Origin: Rusavskia elegans
Lineage: Eukaryota > Ascomycota > Lecanoromycetes > Teloschistales > Teloschistaceae
Reading direction: 5' to 3'
Length of the DNA: 64,000 nt
NCBI GenBank assembly: GCA_011316305.1
Contig: SAUG01000068.1
Coordinates: forward strand, 434,001-498,000
A program made the position numbers and the translations under genes. The notes beneath the pieces are model-generated. The model saw only the letters and a list, made by a program, of their open reading frames with translations. It had not been told where the DNA came from and ran no database searches. Below are positions 1 to 10,521 of the stretch, one piece after another; positions within the stretch are counted from its first letter, which is position 1, and every line of letters begins with the position of its first letter.

Positions 1-763
1 GCTGAGTGTTGTTGGGATGGCGGTCAGGAATCATCTAATACGACGAGTTTCGCCGCCTCGCTTGATCTTGATATATTACTTTGTCGTCCAACTTTTTACT
101 TCTATAAACATCCTGGCCGGCTGAGGGGAGTTATGTCTCGCCTCGCCTACTCCAGTACTTCAACCTTGTCTGTTGTGTGAAGACAGGTTTTCAGTTGATG
201 GTAATACGGAAAACCCTCGTCTCGGAGACAAGATTCGCATTTAGTTTCTTTACATCGTCCATTCTTGCTTCTCGACTCGTTTGCCAGTAACTGCACTGTT
301 AGTAATTGCGTTCCGCTGTTGCTTCGAGCCTGAACATAGAATGTCTCTCGATCCCTCCACATTTATCTTATCCATTCTCGCCCTTCTTCGAAACTGCCTT
401 AGCCTATCAGGCTCTGTCTCCAATGCCTGGTACTTCTTCAAGCTGAGGCTCGAAGCCCCTCGACTCTCAAGATCCTCACTCATCTCCAACACTCGCCAGA
501 ATATAAAAGTAGTTGGGAAGGACGCATATCTGCTACCTTTTGTGATGGGGCGTTGAGGCTGAGTGAATATTGACTGAGTTAATTATAGCTGCAGCTATGT
601 CATACAGATGCGTCCTAGGCGGCTACCTTACACTCACCTGATGCACAAAGTCCAGCCTGTCATGCACACTTCGAGAATACAAACACATTCATATCAGGAG
701 GTTACGGAGGAGGTTTGATATATGAGTCAGATAGTTCTTCACTGCAAACTTCCAGCGACATGT
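1..763. other. Intergenic region, no supported gene
   Basis: Normal-composition DNA downstream of the amidase stop codon. A minus-strand open frame at 250-484 would encode about 78 charged residues. It has no recognisable domain and no clear splice partner, so I do not call it. The far left may belong to a gene outside the window. Confidence 0.4.
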
Positions 764-2460
764 CTACAACCGGACTTCCTCCTCCTCTCGATTCCAATTA
801 ACGAGCATCGGAGGTGGTTGCCTAGGCCCGAGTGTCGCTTCCCACGCACTCATCACCTCGAACATCTTCGCTTCCGTGTTTTCGGGCGATATGAGCAGCA
901 TGCCAAATGCTCGACCGTTGAAATCCGCAAGTCCAAGGGGTACAGCCGCGACTGGAAATCCGGCGGCAGCAGCAACACTGGCAATGCGACTATCAGCTGG
1001 ACCAAGAATGACATCGATCTCATTCTCGGCTAGAGATTTCTTTATAGCGCTGGTTGCCCGGTGGCGAGTAATTGCATGTCTTTCCTTGCATTGCTGGTCG
1101 GTCATGTTGCTCTTAAGAGCGCCAATCAAGACATCTTGATTCGGGTGCTCTATGTACTTGTCAGAGGACGCACAGGACCAACCAGACAGCTTGTGCTTAC
1201 CTGGGGGCAGTTCGAGGTCCGCATGCTCCTTGTTGTAATCGATGAGATCCTCTAACCCGTACACATTGCTTGGATTCTCGAAGTTGGACAGGTACTCCTG
1301 CAACGAGACTTTGAAGTCATGGTCTGGAGAAGCAGGTCAGTGTGTCCATCTCATATTCTCTTTTCGGAGCAAACACTAAGGTACTTACCCATCAACTCAT
1401 CTATATCTTCCCCGCCCTCTTCCATTGTCTCCTCTAGGGTCACAAGCTTGACAGGCTGGACGACCCGAGCGCCTGCATCGCGTATTTTAGATATCGCTGC
1501 ATTCATTGCAGCCAGATTTTGCACATCAAAGTCCTTATTAGGCTCCACCACGAAATCAGCTGCTTTCCATAATTCAGGGTCAACGAAACCAAGTCGAAGA
1601 CCTTTGAAAGAGGAGGTCAGATGAGAGGTGTAATCTTTGCCCTCCTGCAACAAGTCCATGATTTTTGCAAGGTCTTCGACCGTCTTAGCCATTCCGCCCG
1701 CGGAATCAAACTCGGGAGAGATCGGCTGAATCCCAAAGGTATCGAGAGTGTGTAAAGTTGCCTTCATGCCATACAACGATGCACGAGTCGCTGGCTGAAC
1801 CAAGGAGCCGTCTGACTCTGTTCCAATCGAGACGGGTGCGAAACCTGCCGCCACACCAGCAGCACTCCCTGCTGAAGAGCCGGCTGGCGTGCTATGACCC
1901 AAGAAAGTGCAGTTAGGTTGCACTCCACCTCGTACGTACGGCGACTGTGTTTGGCCTCCAACAGCGGACCAACCACCCGTCATGAGGGTCTGTTTCATAC
2001 CTCCAAACTCCGAAAGGTTGGTTTTTGCAAAGATGATCATCCCCGCCCGCAGAAGTGCGTCCAGGACAGCTGCATTCTTCTTTGCCTTGGCTCCCTTCAG
2101 AGCGAAAGAACCGCAAGTGGTATCAACCCCCAAAGTGGGAGAGCACAGAGTATCCTTCATTATGATCGGTATACCATGCATGGGGCCTCGAGGACCTTTC
2201 TGAGCTCTCTCCTCATCAAGCTTCCGTGCCGCCTCCAAAGCTTGGTCCTTCGGTACGGTCGCAATGATAGCGTTAAGCATCATACCCTCGCGGTTATGTT
2301 TCTGGATCTGAGACAAGTACAAGTCCAATAGCAGCTCACTCGTGATCTCTTTCCTCTCCAAGAACCCTTGCAGCTCCGTGGCTGTAAGCGTTAGGAGGTC
2401 AAAGTCCTTGCTTAGGCTTATCATAGGACGTTGAGGCATTGCGCTCTCAGTTCGTGACAT
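764..2460 (-). CDS. Amidase (amidase-signature family), 3 exons
   Basis: Amidase-signature hydrolase acting on carboxamides; substrate unknown. The gene reads leftwards as exons 2460-1389, 1323-1201 and 1149-764, giving 526 residues, the usual length for fungal members. The Ser-cisSer-Lys triad is visible: Lys102 (MKDT), cis-Ser195 (PAGSSAG) and nucleophile Ser219 (ESDGSLVQPA). The 24-residue spacing between the two serines equals that in mammalian FAAH. Intron 1 (1388-1324, 65 bp) has GTAAGT and CAG and joins DELM to DHDFKVSLQEYL. Intron 2 (1200-1150, 51 bp) is a multiple of three without a stop; removing it gives LPPEHPNQDVLIGAL, the normal family sequence there. ATG at 2460 is preferred; the frame stays open upstream to about 2658 without a better ATG. 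No secretion signal is evident from the chosen start. Family confident, substrate not. Confidence 0.88.
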
Positions 2461-3579
2461 AGCAACAAATGATATGGCGACGCTGCAAAAATGCCGCTCT
2501 GAGAACAATACAAGACGATTGAACGTTTTAAGCGATCTGGTCTTTGAGGCTATTCCGCGAAGGAAAGAGCATGGGTAGGACGTACTCGTTGCCAGCTGAG
2601 CGATATATAACGAAGCCAGTATTTTGAGATTTGACAAAATCATAGCCGGGGAACTCACATGATTTTCCGCTTCAATTCAGTCCAAGGGCATTCGAGATTT
2701 GAGCGGGGCGCCAGACAGAATCAGAGATTGATCGAAGCTTGGGGATTGCAGTCCATACCGTAAAGATACGGAAAACGATACGGCTTGGGCTGGAAATGCA
2801 CGAATTTGATAGCTAAGATTTCTTTTACACATTCTATGACTCGGATGGCAATGCTGTTTACTCCGATACCTTCAATCTCGTGCGACTATGGGCCATCGAT
2901 TTATCACCCCTCGTGCGGGGTGGAAGGGAGAAACGGTGGGAGCAGCACCTTTCTAATGAAATCGTTGGTATCGATCTAACCCCTACATACACAGCTTTAA
3001 GATAGGGTCGTGATCGTTGAGCTGTGGGTAGGTTCGGTTGGTCAAGAATTACTTGGGTCTTGATAACCGTTCCCTTCAATCTCGCTGCGCGTGCCCCCTT
3101 TGCGCCTAATTAGCCAATTAGATAATATACAGCGTCGGACTTCGAAGTTCCGGGGCTAAAATTGGGGCTGGCTTAGTTACGGCTATACTTTTTATGAATA
3201 CAGTAATAAAATCAACTTACTACATAGCTAATATACATTTAATCGTCGTATGAATAGACTAACGCGATGTTCGTAAAAAATTTTGACAGTTATCTGCTAT
3301 TTTACCTATAATCTTTGAATAAAAGGATCTGCTCGATAAAGTTCAAACATATTTAAATCGGTTTAATCTTTTTTCTGTTATAGTTAGCGTCCTCTGAATA
3401 TAGTTTAACTCCTGGCAGATCATTTATAAATTTTTATTCTACGCTTGACTGATTTTAGTTCAAGGCTACTGTTGTAAAGTGCCTGCATTAGCGTGGCGCG
3501 TAAACGCGTCTCCCTAGACTCAAGAACTCCGAATCAGATCGCTCTTAGAGAGCGCCTTCTAACAACATCATAAGCAACA
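2461..3579. promoter_or_regulatory. Head-to-head intergenic region, amidase / ORC1
   Basis: Divergent spacer of 1.1 kb that must hold both promoters. A TATA-like stretch (GATATATAA) lies near 2600 on the amidase side. About 3110-3480 is an AT-rich, TpA-rich patch different from its surroundings; see the separate entry. Confidence 0.4.
3110..3480. repeat. Short AT-rich patch, possible relic repeat
   Basis: About 370 bp of AT- and TpA-rich sequence between two normal-composition genes, similar in texture to the edges of the big RIP block. No termini or coding remnant seen. It could be an old mutated repeat fragment or simply AT-rich promoter DNA. Confidence 0.3.
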
Positions 3580-5947
3580 ATGCCTCACAGAGCATCTCCC
3601 AAGACAAGCTCCAAGGCCAAAAGAGCTCGACAATTCCTCCGCACCGGCGGAGTGCTCCGCGAAGACTCCGACGATGAACTCGGCCTCGACGACCACCCCT
3701 GGGAATGGATCTACCCCGAAGCAACCGACGACGATGACGACGAGGCAGAACCCGATCAAATCGTTGGAGCTCGCATGGGCGATTTTCAATGCTCGATCGG
3801 GGATTGCTGTTTACTGAAAGCCGAGGGGACGAACGAAGCTTGGGTTGGAATAATATGCTCTTTTGAAGAAGACGAGGATGGCGATAAGAGTGCAGACTTC
3901 ATGTGGTTTTCAACCGAAAAGGAAATTCGTAATAAGCAGAAGAAGAGGATGGATGCGCTGCCTGTGGGTTCTGATCTAACTACATGGGCGTTATATTGGC
4001 TGATCAAAGGGTCAAGAACGAAGTTTACATTACGCCGTCCTGGGATGTCAACCCACTCGCGTCAATCAACGGAAAGGCGACCGTCGTCTCGGCAGAATCG
4101 TTCAAATCAAAATACCCATCAGGCAAAGTACCCCGATCGTCGAGAGACTACGGAAAGATTTTCATATGTCGTCGAGGCTGCAACACTCGGACAGCAACCT
4201 ATACAGACGAGTTTATTTGGGAGGACAAATTCAACGGTGCCGAAGATCTGCATGATTTGATCGACTATGTGAAGAGCCAGACCAAAGCAACCAGGAAGCG
4301 GAGGAGGAACGCAGATGACCCTGCCGTTGACGTGAGCTGCCACAATATTTTCCAATGCTGGGTGGGTGCTGACCATCCCAGTACGATCCAGTCAACGACC
4401 AATCCGCAGCCGAGCCCCGTACACCTAACAAGAAAATCAAGTTCTCAACCGCTTCCACCCCATCCAAGACTCCCAAACGCACCCCTTCGAAGCAATACCT
4501 CACCCCTACTCACAAACGGGTTATAGTGAAGAAGCCCTTGACTTTCACTCCTCTCGGTACTCGCATCCTTTCCCCTCATCACACCACATCTTCTCCATTC
4601 CAGCTCGCCCGATCCAATCTTCATGTCTCCTCAATCCCCGCAACACTACCCTGCCGAGAAGAAGAATTTAATACCGTGTACGCCCATCTTGAGGCCGCCA
4701 TAACTGCTGGCTCTGGCGCATGCATATACATCTCCGGCACGCCAGGTACCGGCAAGACGGCCACAGTCCGCGAGGTGGTTGCTCAATTGAACGCATCAGT
4801 GCTGGCGGAGGAGCTCGATGACTTCATCTTCGTTGAGATCAACGGGATGAAGGTAACAGATCCCCATCAATCATACTCTCTACTCTGGGAAGCTCTGAAA
4901 GGAGAACGAGTATCGCCTTCTCACGCTCTGGGTTTACTGGAAAGGGAGTTCGATAGGCCCAGTCCGAGAAGAGTGCCGTGCGTGGTACTGATGGACGAAC
5001 TCGATCAGCTGGTGACCAAAAACCAGAGTGTGATGTACAACTTCTTCAATTGGCCTGGATTACGGCACAGTCGATTGATTGTGCTTGCTGTGGCCAATAC
5101 AATGGATCTACCCGAGAGAACTCTGAGTAACAAAATCAGTAGTCGACTGGGGTTGACGAGGATAACTTTCCCTGGATATACACACGAGCAATTGCAGGCC
5201 ATAATCTTGTCACGATTGTCGCATGTACCCGGCCAAATCGTTGATCCGGATGCTATCCAGTTCGCGAGCAGAAAAGTAGCGGCCGTAAGCGGAGACGCGA
5301 GGAGAGCGCTGGATATCTGCCGAAGAGCTGTGGAGATCGCAGAAAATGAAGTTGCCGAGGAGGCCGATCCGGGATTGGCGACACCCAGTAAACGAAAGAA
5401 ATTGAGAGACAAAGCTGAAGCCGGAAATTCGAAAGCCAGAGAGAAAAAGACTGGCCAGGTGACGATCGGGATAGTCAAACAGGCGATCAATGAGGCTACG
5501 TCAAGTTCATTGCAGCAGTATCTGAAGTCGCTTCCGCTATCGTCGAAGATGTTCCTGGCTGCTATCCTGGCGAGGACGAGACGGAGTGGCATCAGCGAGT
5601 GCGTGCTTGGCGATGTACTCGACGAGGCGAAGAAACTAGGCCTCATGGCTGCGGACAATCCGAGTGTTCAAGAGATGCTACTGACAAACACTATATCCAC
5701 GCCGCACCAGCAATCAGGATCCTCTGCTACTCCAATGAAGAAGGGTGGTAGCACATCAGCCGGTGAAAAAGTCCCAAGAGTCCTTGCCATGGGAGTCGCT
5801 GCCGTGGCTCTTGCTGAAGCAGGGGTCATTGGGCTCGAAGGCAGAAGAGGCGAGCGGGTCGGTAAGGTGAGATTAAATGTAGGAGAGGAGGAAGTCAAGC
5901 TCGCTTTAAGAGACGATGGTGAAGTCAAAGGACTTGGCTTTGGTTGA
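3580..5947 (+). CDS. ORC1: Origin recognition complex subunit 1 (BAH + AAA+ ATPase), 3 exons
   Basis: Largest ORC subunit: binds replication origins in the nucleus and, with ATP, helps load the MCM helicase. Exons 3580-3963, 4017-4331 and 4382-5947 give 754 residues, normal for fungal Orc1. The acidic N-terminus leads into a BAH domain (about residues 60-225, including ADFMWFSTEKEI and NEVYITPSWDV). A basic linker follows, then the AAA+ module with Walker A GTPGTGKT at 352-359 and Walker B VLMDELD ending at 441. The lid has SGDARRALDICRRA, and a winged-helix region closes the protein. Introns are 3964-4016 (53 bp, GTGGGT donor, CTAAC branch) and 4332-4381 (50 bp, GTGAGC donor). Both restore the frame exactly. 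The stop lies 90 bp from the convergent PRP46 stop. Confidence 0.95.
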
Positions 5948-6037
5948 ATGAACATTGAATTGGGTATAGGGTATCTTTTTCATTGCGTACTTCCCATAGC
6001 ATTGCCCAGGTAAGTGACGAGACGTTTCTCTGTATGC

Positions 6038-7492
6038 TCAGAACTTCTGTCGGCCAAGTGTGGGTCTCCAGTCCAGTGGATGGGTCTCTGGAGTCGCCTC
6101 ATCGTCCTGCTTCCAGACCTTAATCGTCTTATCAGCTTCACCGCATATCAGCCGTAGTCCTGTGCGATCAAATGTTGAGCTCATCAACCCAGCCTCGGCG
6201 TCTAGTGAACCAGGCTGTGCCGTTGTATCGAGATGCTGATATCGATGTCCTGTCTTCCAGTCCCAGAAGCTGATCGATCCGTTATCGCCGCCGGAGAAAA
6301 GCACATTATCCTCATTGACACTGAGAGTATTGATGACTGCATTCTGGCCCTCAAAATTCTGCATGAACGCTCCCTCAGGACATTTCCACTGCTTGATACT
6401 TCCGGTACTGGCGCTAGCAAACGTCCATTCGGTAGGATGAACGGCCAAAGCTCGGACGCCTTTCTTGTGGTGAGTCAAGACACCCATGGTCTTGCCTGCT
6501 GCCAGGTCCCACATCCGCACGGTCGAATCAAGAGATGAGGTGATGACTTGTGGATCTGTTGCTTGACATACAAGATCAGAGACGGTCTGCTTATGACCAC
6601 TGAGGACGTGAACGTTGGCTTTCGTCCTCATATCCCAAACCCTAGCAACGCCGTCTCGGCCTCCTGTGACAAGCACATCGAGCGTGGGATGAAGCGACAG
6701 TGTATAGACGCCACTTAGATGACCATGATAATGCCGGATGACCTTGTTCGTTTCCAAGTCCCAACATTTCACCAGCTTATCCTCCCCGCAAGAGAAGAGG
6801 TAGGGGTGCCTTGGTGATACCGCCAGACCTCGCACCGTAGATATGTGACCGGTCAGTGTAAGACGTAGAGACCCTGATGCCAGGTCCCAGATTTTGATTG
6901 TGCGGTCTCCAGCTCCACTGGCAAACCATTGATTTCCAGGCTCCACTGCCAGAGCTCGGACCCAGCCTAAGTGGCCCGAGATCACTCGCATCAGTTTCCA
7001 CGGCGCATGCCAGTCCGGTTTTGGTTGCATCATGTTCTGTCTCTGTACCAGACTTGTAGAAGGGAGGCCAGATCCGGGTAGTGATCCATTGACATTGGAT
7101 CTGGCAGGATTTCCTTTGCGCAAAGCCAAAGCGTTCGAGGGTTCCTTATGCGTGGTACTCGATCTAGCCGGAATGCCCTCGATCAGCTTAGTTGTTGGGG
7201 TGTCTGCGGTGTCCTGATCATGATTCTGCGTTCGTTGCTTCTTTCGACGTGCAGCAGCTGAGGCCGCGGCGCTGGCTTGTTTGGCGGCAAGTGCTGGTGG
7301 AAGCTCTCGAACGTGTTCGTATTCACTGCGTATGCGTGATGTGATGGCGACACGATCTGCAAGCTCAAACGGATTGACTACTGGTTTGGCTGATGGGTTG
7401 TCTGGAATGATTGCTGGAGAAGGCGAGGTATAGTCTGTACCGAAGAGATCTCTCGTGCGCTTGATGGAGGTTCTGACCAGTGATTCGGCCAT
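6038..7492 (-). CDS. PRP46: Pre-mRNA-splicing factor PRP46 / PRL1 (WD40), single exon
   Basis: WD40 protein of the spliceosomal NineTeen complex (Prp46; PLRG1 in animals, PRL1 in plants), acting in the nucleus in spliceosome activation. The uninterrupted 484-residue frame has a low-complexity, Ala/Arg-rich N-terminal part (1-165) that contains the family's [21 protein letters not shown] segment in pieces. Seven WD repeats follow from the [14 protein letters not shown] start at about 165, several closing with typical IKIWDL, VKCWDL, ARVWDM and VRMWDL motifs. The C-terminal tail is RPTLGRQKF. Length and domain order fit the family. ATG at 7492 (minus) is the only sensible start. Tail-to-tail with ORC1. 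Confidence 0.96.
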   Translation of the reverse strand: MAESLVRTSIKRTRDLFGTDYTSPSPAIIPDNPSAKPVVNPFELADRVAITSRIRSEYEHVRELPPALAAKQASAAASAAARRKKQRTQNHDQDTADTPTTKLIEGIPARSSTTHKEPSNALALRKGNPARSNVNGSLPGSGLPSTSLVQRQNMMQPKPDWHAPWKLMRVISGHLGWVRALAVEPGNQWFASGAGDRTIKIWDLASGSLRLTLTGHISTVRGLAVSPRHPYLFSCGEDKLVKCWDLETNKVIRHYHGHLSGVYTLSLHPTLDVLVTGGRDGVARVWDMRTKANVHVLSGHKQTVSDLVCQATDPQVITSSLDSTVRMWDLAAGKTMGVLTHHKKGVRALAVHPTEWTFASASTGSIKQWKCPEGAFMQNFEGQNAVINTLSVNEDNVLFSGGDNGSISFWDWKTGHRYQHLDTTAQPGSLDAEAGLMSSTFDRTGLRLICGEADKTIKVWKQDDEATPETHPLDWRPTLGRQKF

Positions 7493-7777
7493 GTTTCTGC
7501 CAGGTAACGGTCCTCTCTATCATGGACTGCCCAAAGGTTGCCGATTAACTGGATTAATTGGTAGATGAGTTCCAGTATCACTGTATGTACGCCGCGAGTT
7601 GAAGGTTGAATGCTAGAAGTTAATTGAGCTAAAATTTAAGCTTATGGAGGTGCCTGCCGCCTACACATGCCTGTTTGGGCCTTAAGCGCCATCAGATTAG
7701 ATAGCAGGCTCCGCAGGCCTCGGCCTGCACTTCTTGAGAGTAATCAATCTTCCAATATTCTGCCATGGACTTACGTA

Positions 7778-8577
7778 TCACATCACTCTCGTAAGCATTA
7801 GAAACTCATGTCCCTCCAACAACTCGCCTAATGGCCACCGTGAAGTCGATTTTACATGATTCAGGGTCTGGAGAGGCTCTGCATGGTCGACGAAAAAGCC
7901 TGTATCAGCCGACGAGACAGTGCCATCCGATGACGCTTCATTAAACAGAGACCCTACCAACCGAGCGCTCTGAACATATTCAACTGGAGACTGGCGCATG
8001 ATGGCTGATGCGTGCTGGCGGATGAAATCGAGATCTATGTCATGCAGATCCGCTACCAACGTCAGTCGAGGTATCGGTGTAATGACGGACGTACTGACTG
8101 TTGCAGGCTTTAGATGCAGCCATACATGCGGCTGGATGTGAACTAGCAATACCGAAGACATCGTCATGGTCTTCTCTCATGTTGCGTAACAAGCCAACGG
8201 CCAAACCCCGTTGGCGGTAGCTCGAATGAACAACAAGCTGGGTCACCCAGCATATGTTCATCGCTTGATGTTTCCATCGGCAGGAGAAAGCATGGCCGGC
8301 GAGTTGGTTGTCCACAACAACCCTGATGAGCGAACAGTGCTCGGGGTCCGGCAGGAGAAGTGTGCGCAAGCGGCTGACACTCATTCGAACACGTTTGCCT
8401 GTGCCTTGTTCAACGATGACCGGATATCGAGGTATCGATGTACAAACCTGGGGTTGCGAACGCCTTTGCACCCTCACTCCAGATTCCATAGTTGCCGTTG
8501 AAGAGTGCTGAGGCCTCCTTAAGCATTGACTCGGTGATATCATGACCGGCAACTCGTTGGTAGGTGACCTCAGACAT
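7778..8577 (-). CDS. GNAT-family N-acetyltransferase, 3 exons
   Basis: Predicted acetyl-CoA-dependent N-acetyltransferase; substrate unknown. Exons 8577-8448, 8398-8099 and 8052-7778 give 234 residues. The acetyl-CoA binding motif A is WVTQLVVHSSYRQRGLAVGLL, where the YRQRGLA core matches the R/Q-x-x-G-x-G/A loop. The segments SSHPAACMAASKA and DTGFFVDHAEPL are typical of a fungal GNAT subfamily. Intron 1 begins at 8447 (GTTTGT) and ends at 8399 (49 bp) or 8405 (43 bp); both stay in frame and I cannot choose. Intron 2 (8098-8053, 46 bp) has GTCAGT and a CTGAC branch. ATG 8577 (MSEVTYQRVAGHDITESML) is chosen because the family homology starts there; the frame is open further upstream. Confidence 0.82.
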
Positions 8578-9078
8578 AACGAGAAGACTTTTCCCAGGGC
8601 GATGATGAACATTGACACAATCGTCCATCGAAGCTGATAGAGAGTCACTTTGGAGTGGCTTCAGGGAAGAAGCGACGTTGAGTTCCAACGTAAGGCACGT
8701 TCTGAAAATTGCAACAATGGGCCTACTTGGGACAGGAAAAGCGAATAGTGGAACCAATTCTTGGCAGGAGTAAAACAGCTCATTCGAGGCAGAAAACCGA
8801 CGTGCTCAGGCATGATGGGCAACACAGCAAATTATAGATGATCCAATGGAGCCAAAAAATTAACTCTAGCTATCGTCGACAATATAGCGTCCGAGGGTCC
8901 AGTATGAATACCTTAGTTGTCTTCAAAATAGTCCTAATGCGGACGTCGGTCATCGGCCTTGCCAAGCCCGTGACATGAATTGCAATAGTCCTTTTGACCA
9001 CGCTTCTTCACAGAACAATGCAAATATTTTGACGCAAGCTTCAAGCATCCGATTCGTAAAATCATCTGAGAGCCCGCC
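8578..9078. promoter_or_regulatory. Divergent promoter region, GNAT gene / NAS6
   Basis: A 501-bp spacer between two start codons on opposite strands, so it must carry both promoters. I see no clear TATA box or known binding site. Confidence 0.4.
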
Positions 9079-10319
9079 ATGAACATAGAAGACCGGCAAT
9101 CCAAATATGCAATCCACGAAGCTGCTCGGGAAGGCAAATGTTAGTTCGTTCTCCAATGCACTCTAAATACCATGCAACTGACAAAAAGCCTTCTAGTGGG
9201 TGAAGTAGAATCTCTTCTCAACGTAATCTACACTACTGTTCTCTCTCTTCTGTAAAGAATTCCCCACAAATCTATGTACAGGCGAACCCCCGCTTAGCGA
9301 CCAAAAAAGACGACGACGAACGACTACCGATCCATTGGGCTCTATCAAACAACCATGAAGCAATCGTACAGCTATTGGTTTCGAGGAAAGATTTCGATCC
9401 TGATGTCCAAGTTGGTTTTCCCATCCTTTTTTTTCCAGCTAGCCGCCGGGCTTCAGGCTCATTGATCCCGTCAGGACGGCTCAGGATGGACACCCCTGAT
9501 GATCGCTTCGAGTCTCAAAGAAGGCGAGAGCATGGTCGATCTCCTCCTAGCCAAAGACGCCAATGTCAACATCAAGAGTGCGTCCATTATTACTGCCTCT
9601 TCGCCCACAAAAACCTCAACTCGAAAGCTACTGATTTAAAACCAAATCCAGACTTCAACGGACAGGTGTGCTTGTCCTTCCCAATCACATAGCTGACTCC
9701 CAAGCCTTCTGACTGACATCTTGCTCATTGATCCAGACAGCTCTCCATTTCTGCGCCTCCAAGAACAACCTCGACGTAGCCCGAAAGCTCATCTCCCGTA
9801 AAGCTTCCGCTCGCGTCAAGGACAAGCGTGACCAGCTGCCACTACATCGTGCCGCGGCCATAGGCTCGGTGCCCATGGTGAAACTGCTTTTGGAAAATAA
9901 AAGCCCGTTGAATGCGACTGATGTCGCCAAATATACTGCTTTACACCACGGTATGATGACTCTTGCCGGTTTCCCCTCCTCTTTCTTTTCATTCTCAGCA
10001 AGAACCCCTAGCCGTATGTCTGAAAAACATAGCCAGTACTGACTGCAAGATGAAAAAGCAATCTCAGAAGGCCACGGCGACACGGCGCTTGTACTACTCA
10101 AAGCGGGAGCTGAAGTGGATAAGCTAGACGTGGACGGGAAACTTGCGATAGACCTGGCTCCGGATAAGAAAGTAACTATAAAGTCAAGAACACTTGTGTC
10201 GAGAAGGAAGAACTAACAGGAAATAGATTAAGAAGTTCATTCTTCAAAGCGCCGAGCGGGAAGGCATCGATCTCAGCGCATACGAAGCGATAAAAGGGGG
10301 TGGCCCACCCCCGGATTAG
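9079..10319 (+). CDS. NAS6: 26S proteasome regulatory-particle chaperone NAS6 / PSMD10 (ankyrin), 8 exons
   Basis: Ankyrin-repeat chaperone that binds the Rpt3 C-terminus and guides assembly of the proteasome base (Nas6; gankyrin in animals). No long open frame exists. I rebuilt it from eight exons: 9079-9139, 9197-9222, 9282-9410, 9475-9577, 9652-9665, 9737-9950, 10050-10171 and 10227-10319. These total 762 nt and 253 residues, and every junction keeps the frame. Ankyrin motifs appear in series: IHEAAREGK, LPIHWALSNNHEAIVQLL, WTPLMIASSLKEG, TALHFCASKNNLDVARKL, LPLHRAAAIGSVPMVKLL, TALHH..AISEGHGDTALVLL. Exon 5 is only 14 nt and codes for most of NFNGQ. Alternative acceptors for intron 3 put a stop in frame, which supports 9474. 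Human and yeast homologues are 226-228 residues, slightly shorter. Confidence 0.9.
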
Positions 10320-10521
10320 AATACCAAGTTTGAAGGCGCTGTCTTTGTCTAACGGTCATAATCGTACACCCTGTATCCGGCCCAAAGTCATTGACCTCTC
10401 AACGGTGCTAATTTCCAGATCCGCTTGATCTCGTATTGCTGACAAGGAATACTGAAACCACGGAATAATCGGACGTCCCTCGGAAGAGGAGCAAATATAC
10501 CAAGAGCACGCACGGATGTTC

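Noticed and set aside
250..492. 80-codon minus-strand frame with a charged product
   Set aside because: No domain, starts on TTG with ATG only at about 484, and no splice-compatible partner exon found.
764..1303. Amidase C-terminal frame as a separate gene
   Set aside because: A phase-correct intron at 1388-1324 joins it to the upstream catalytic part.
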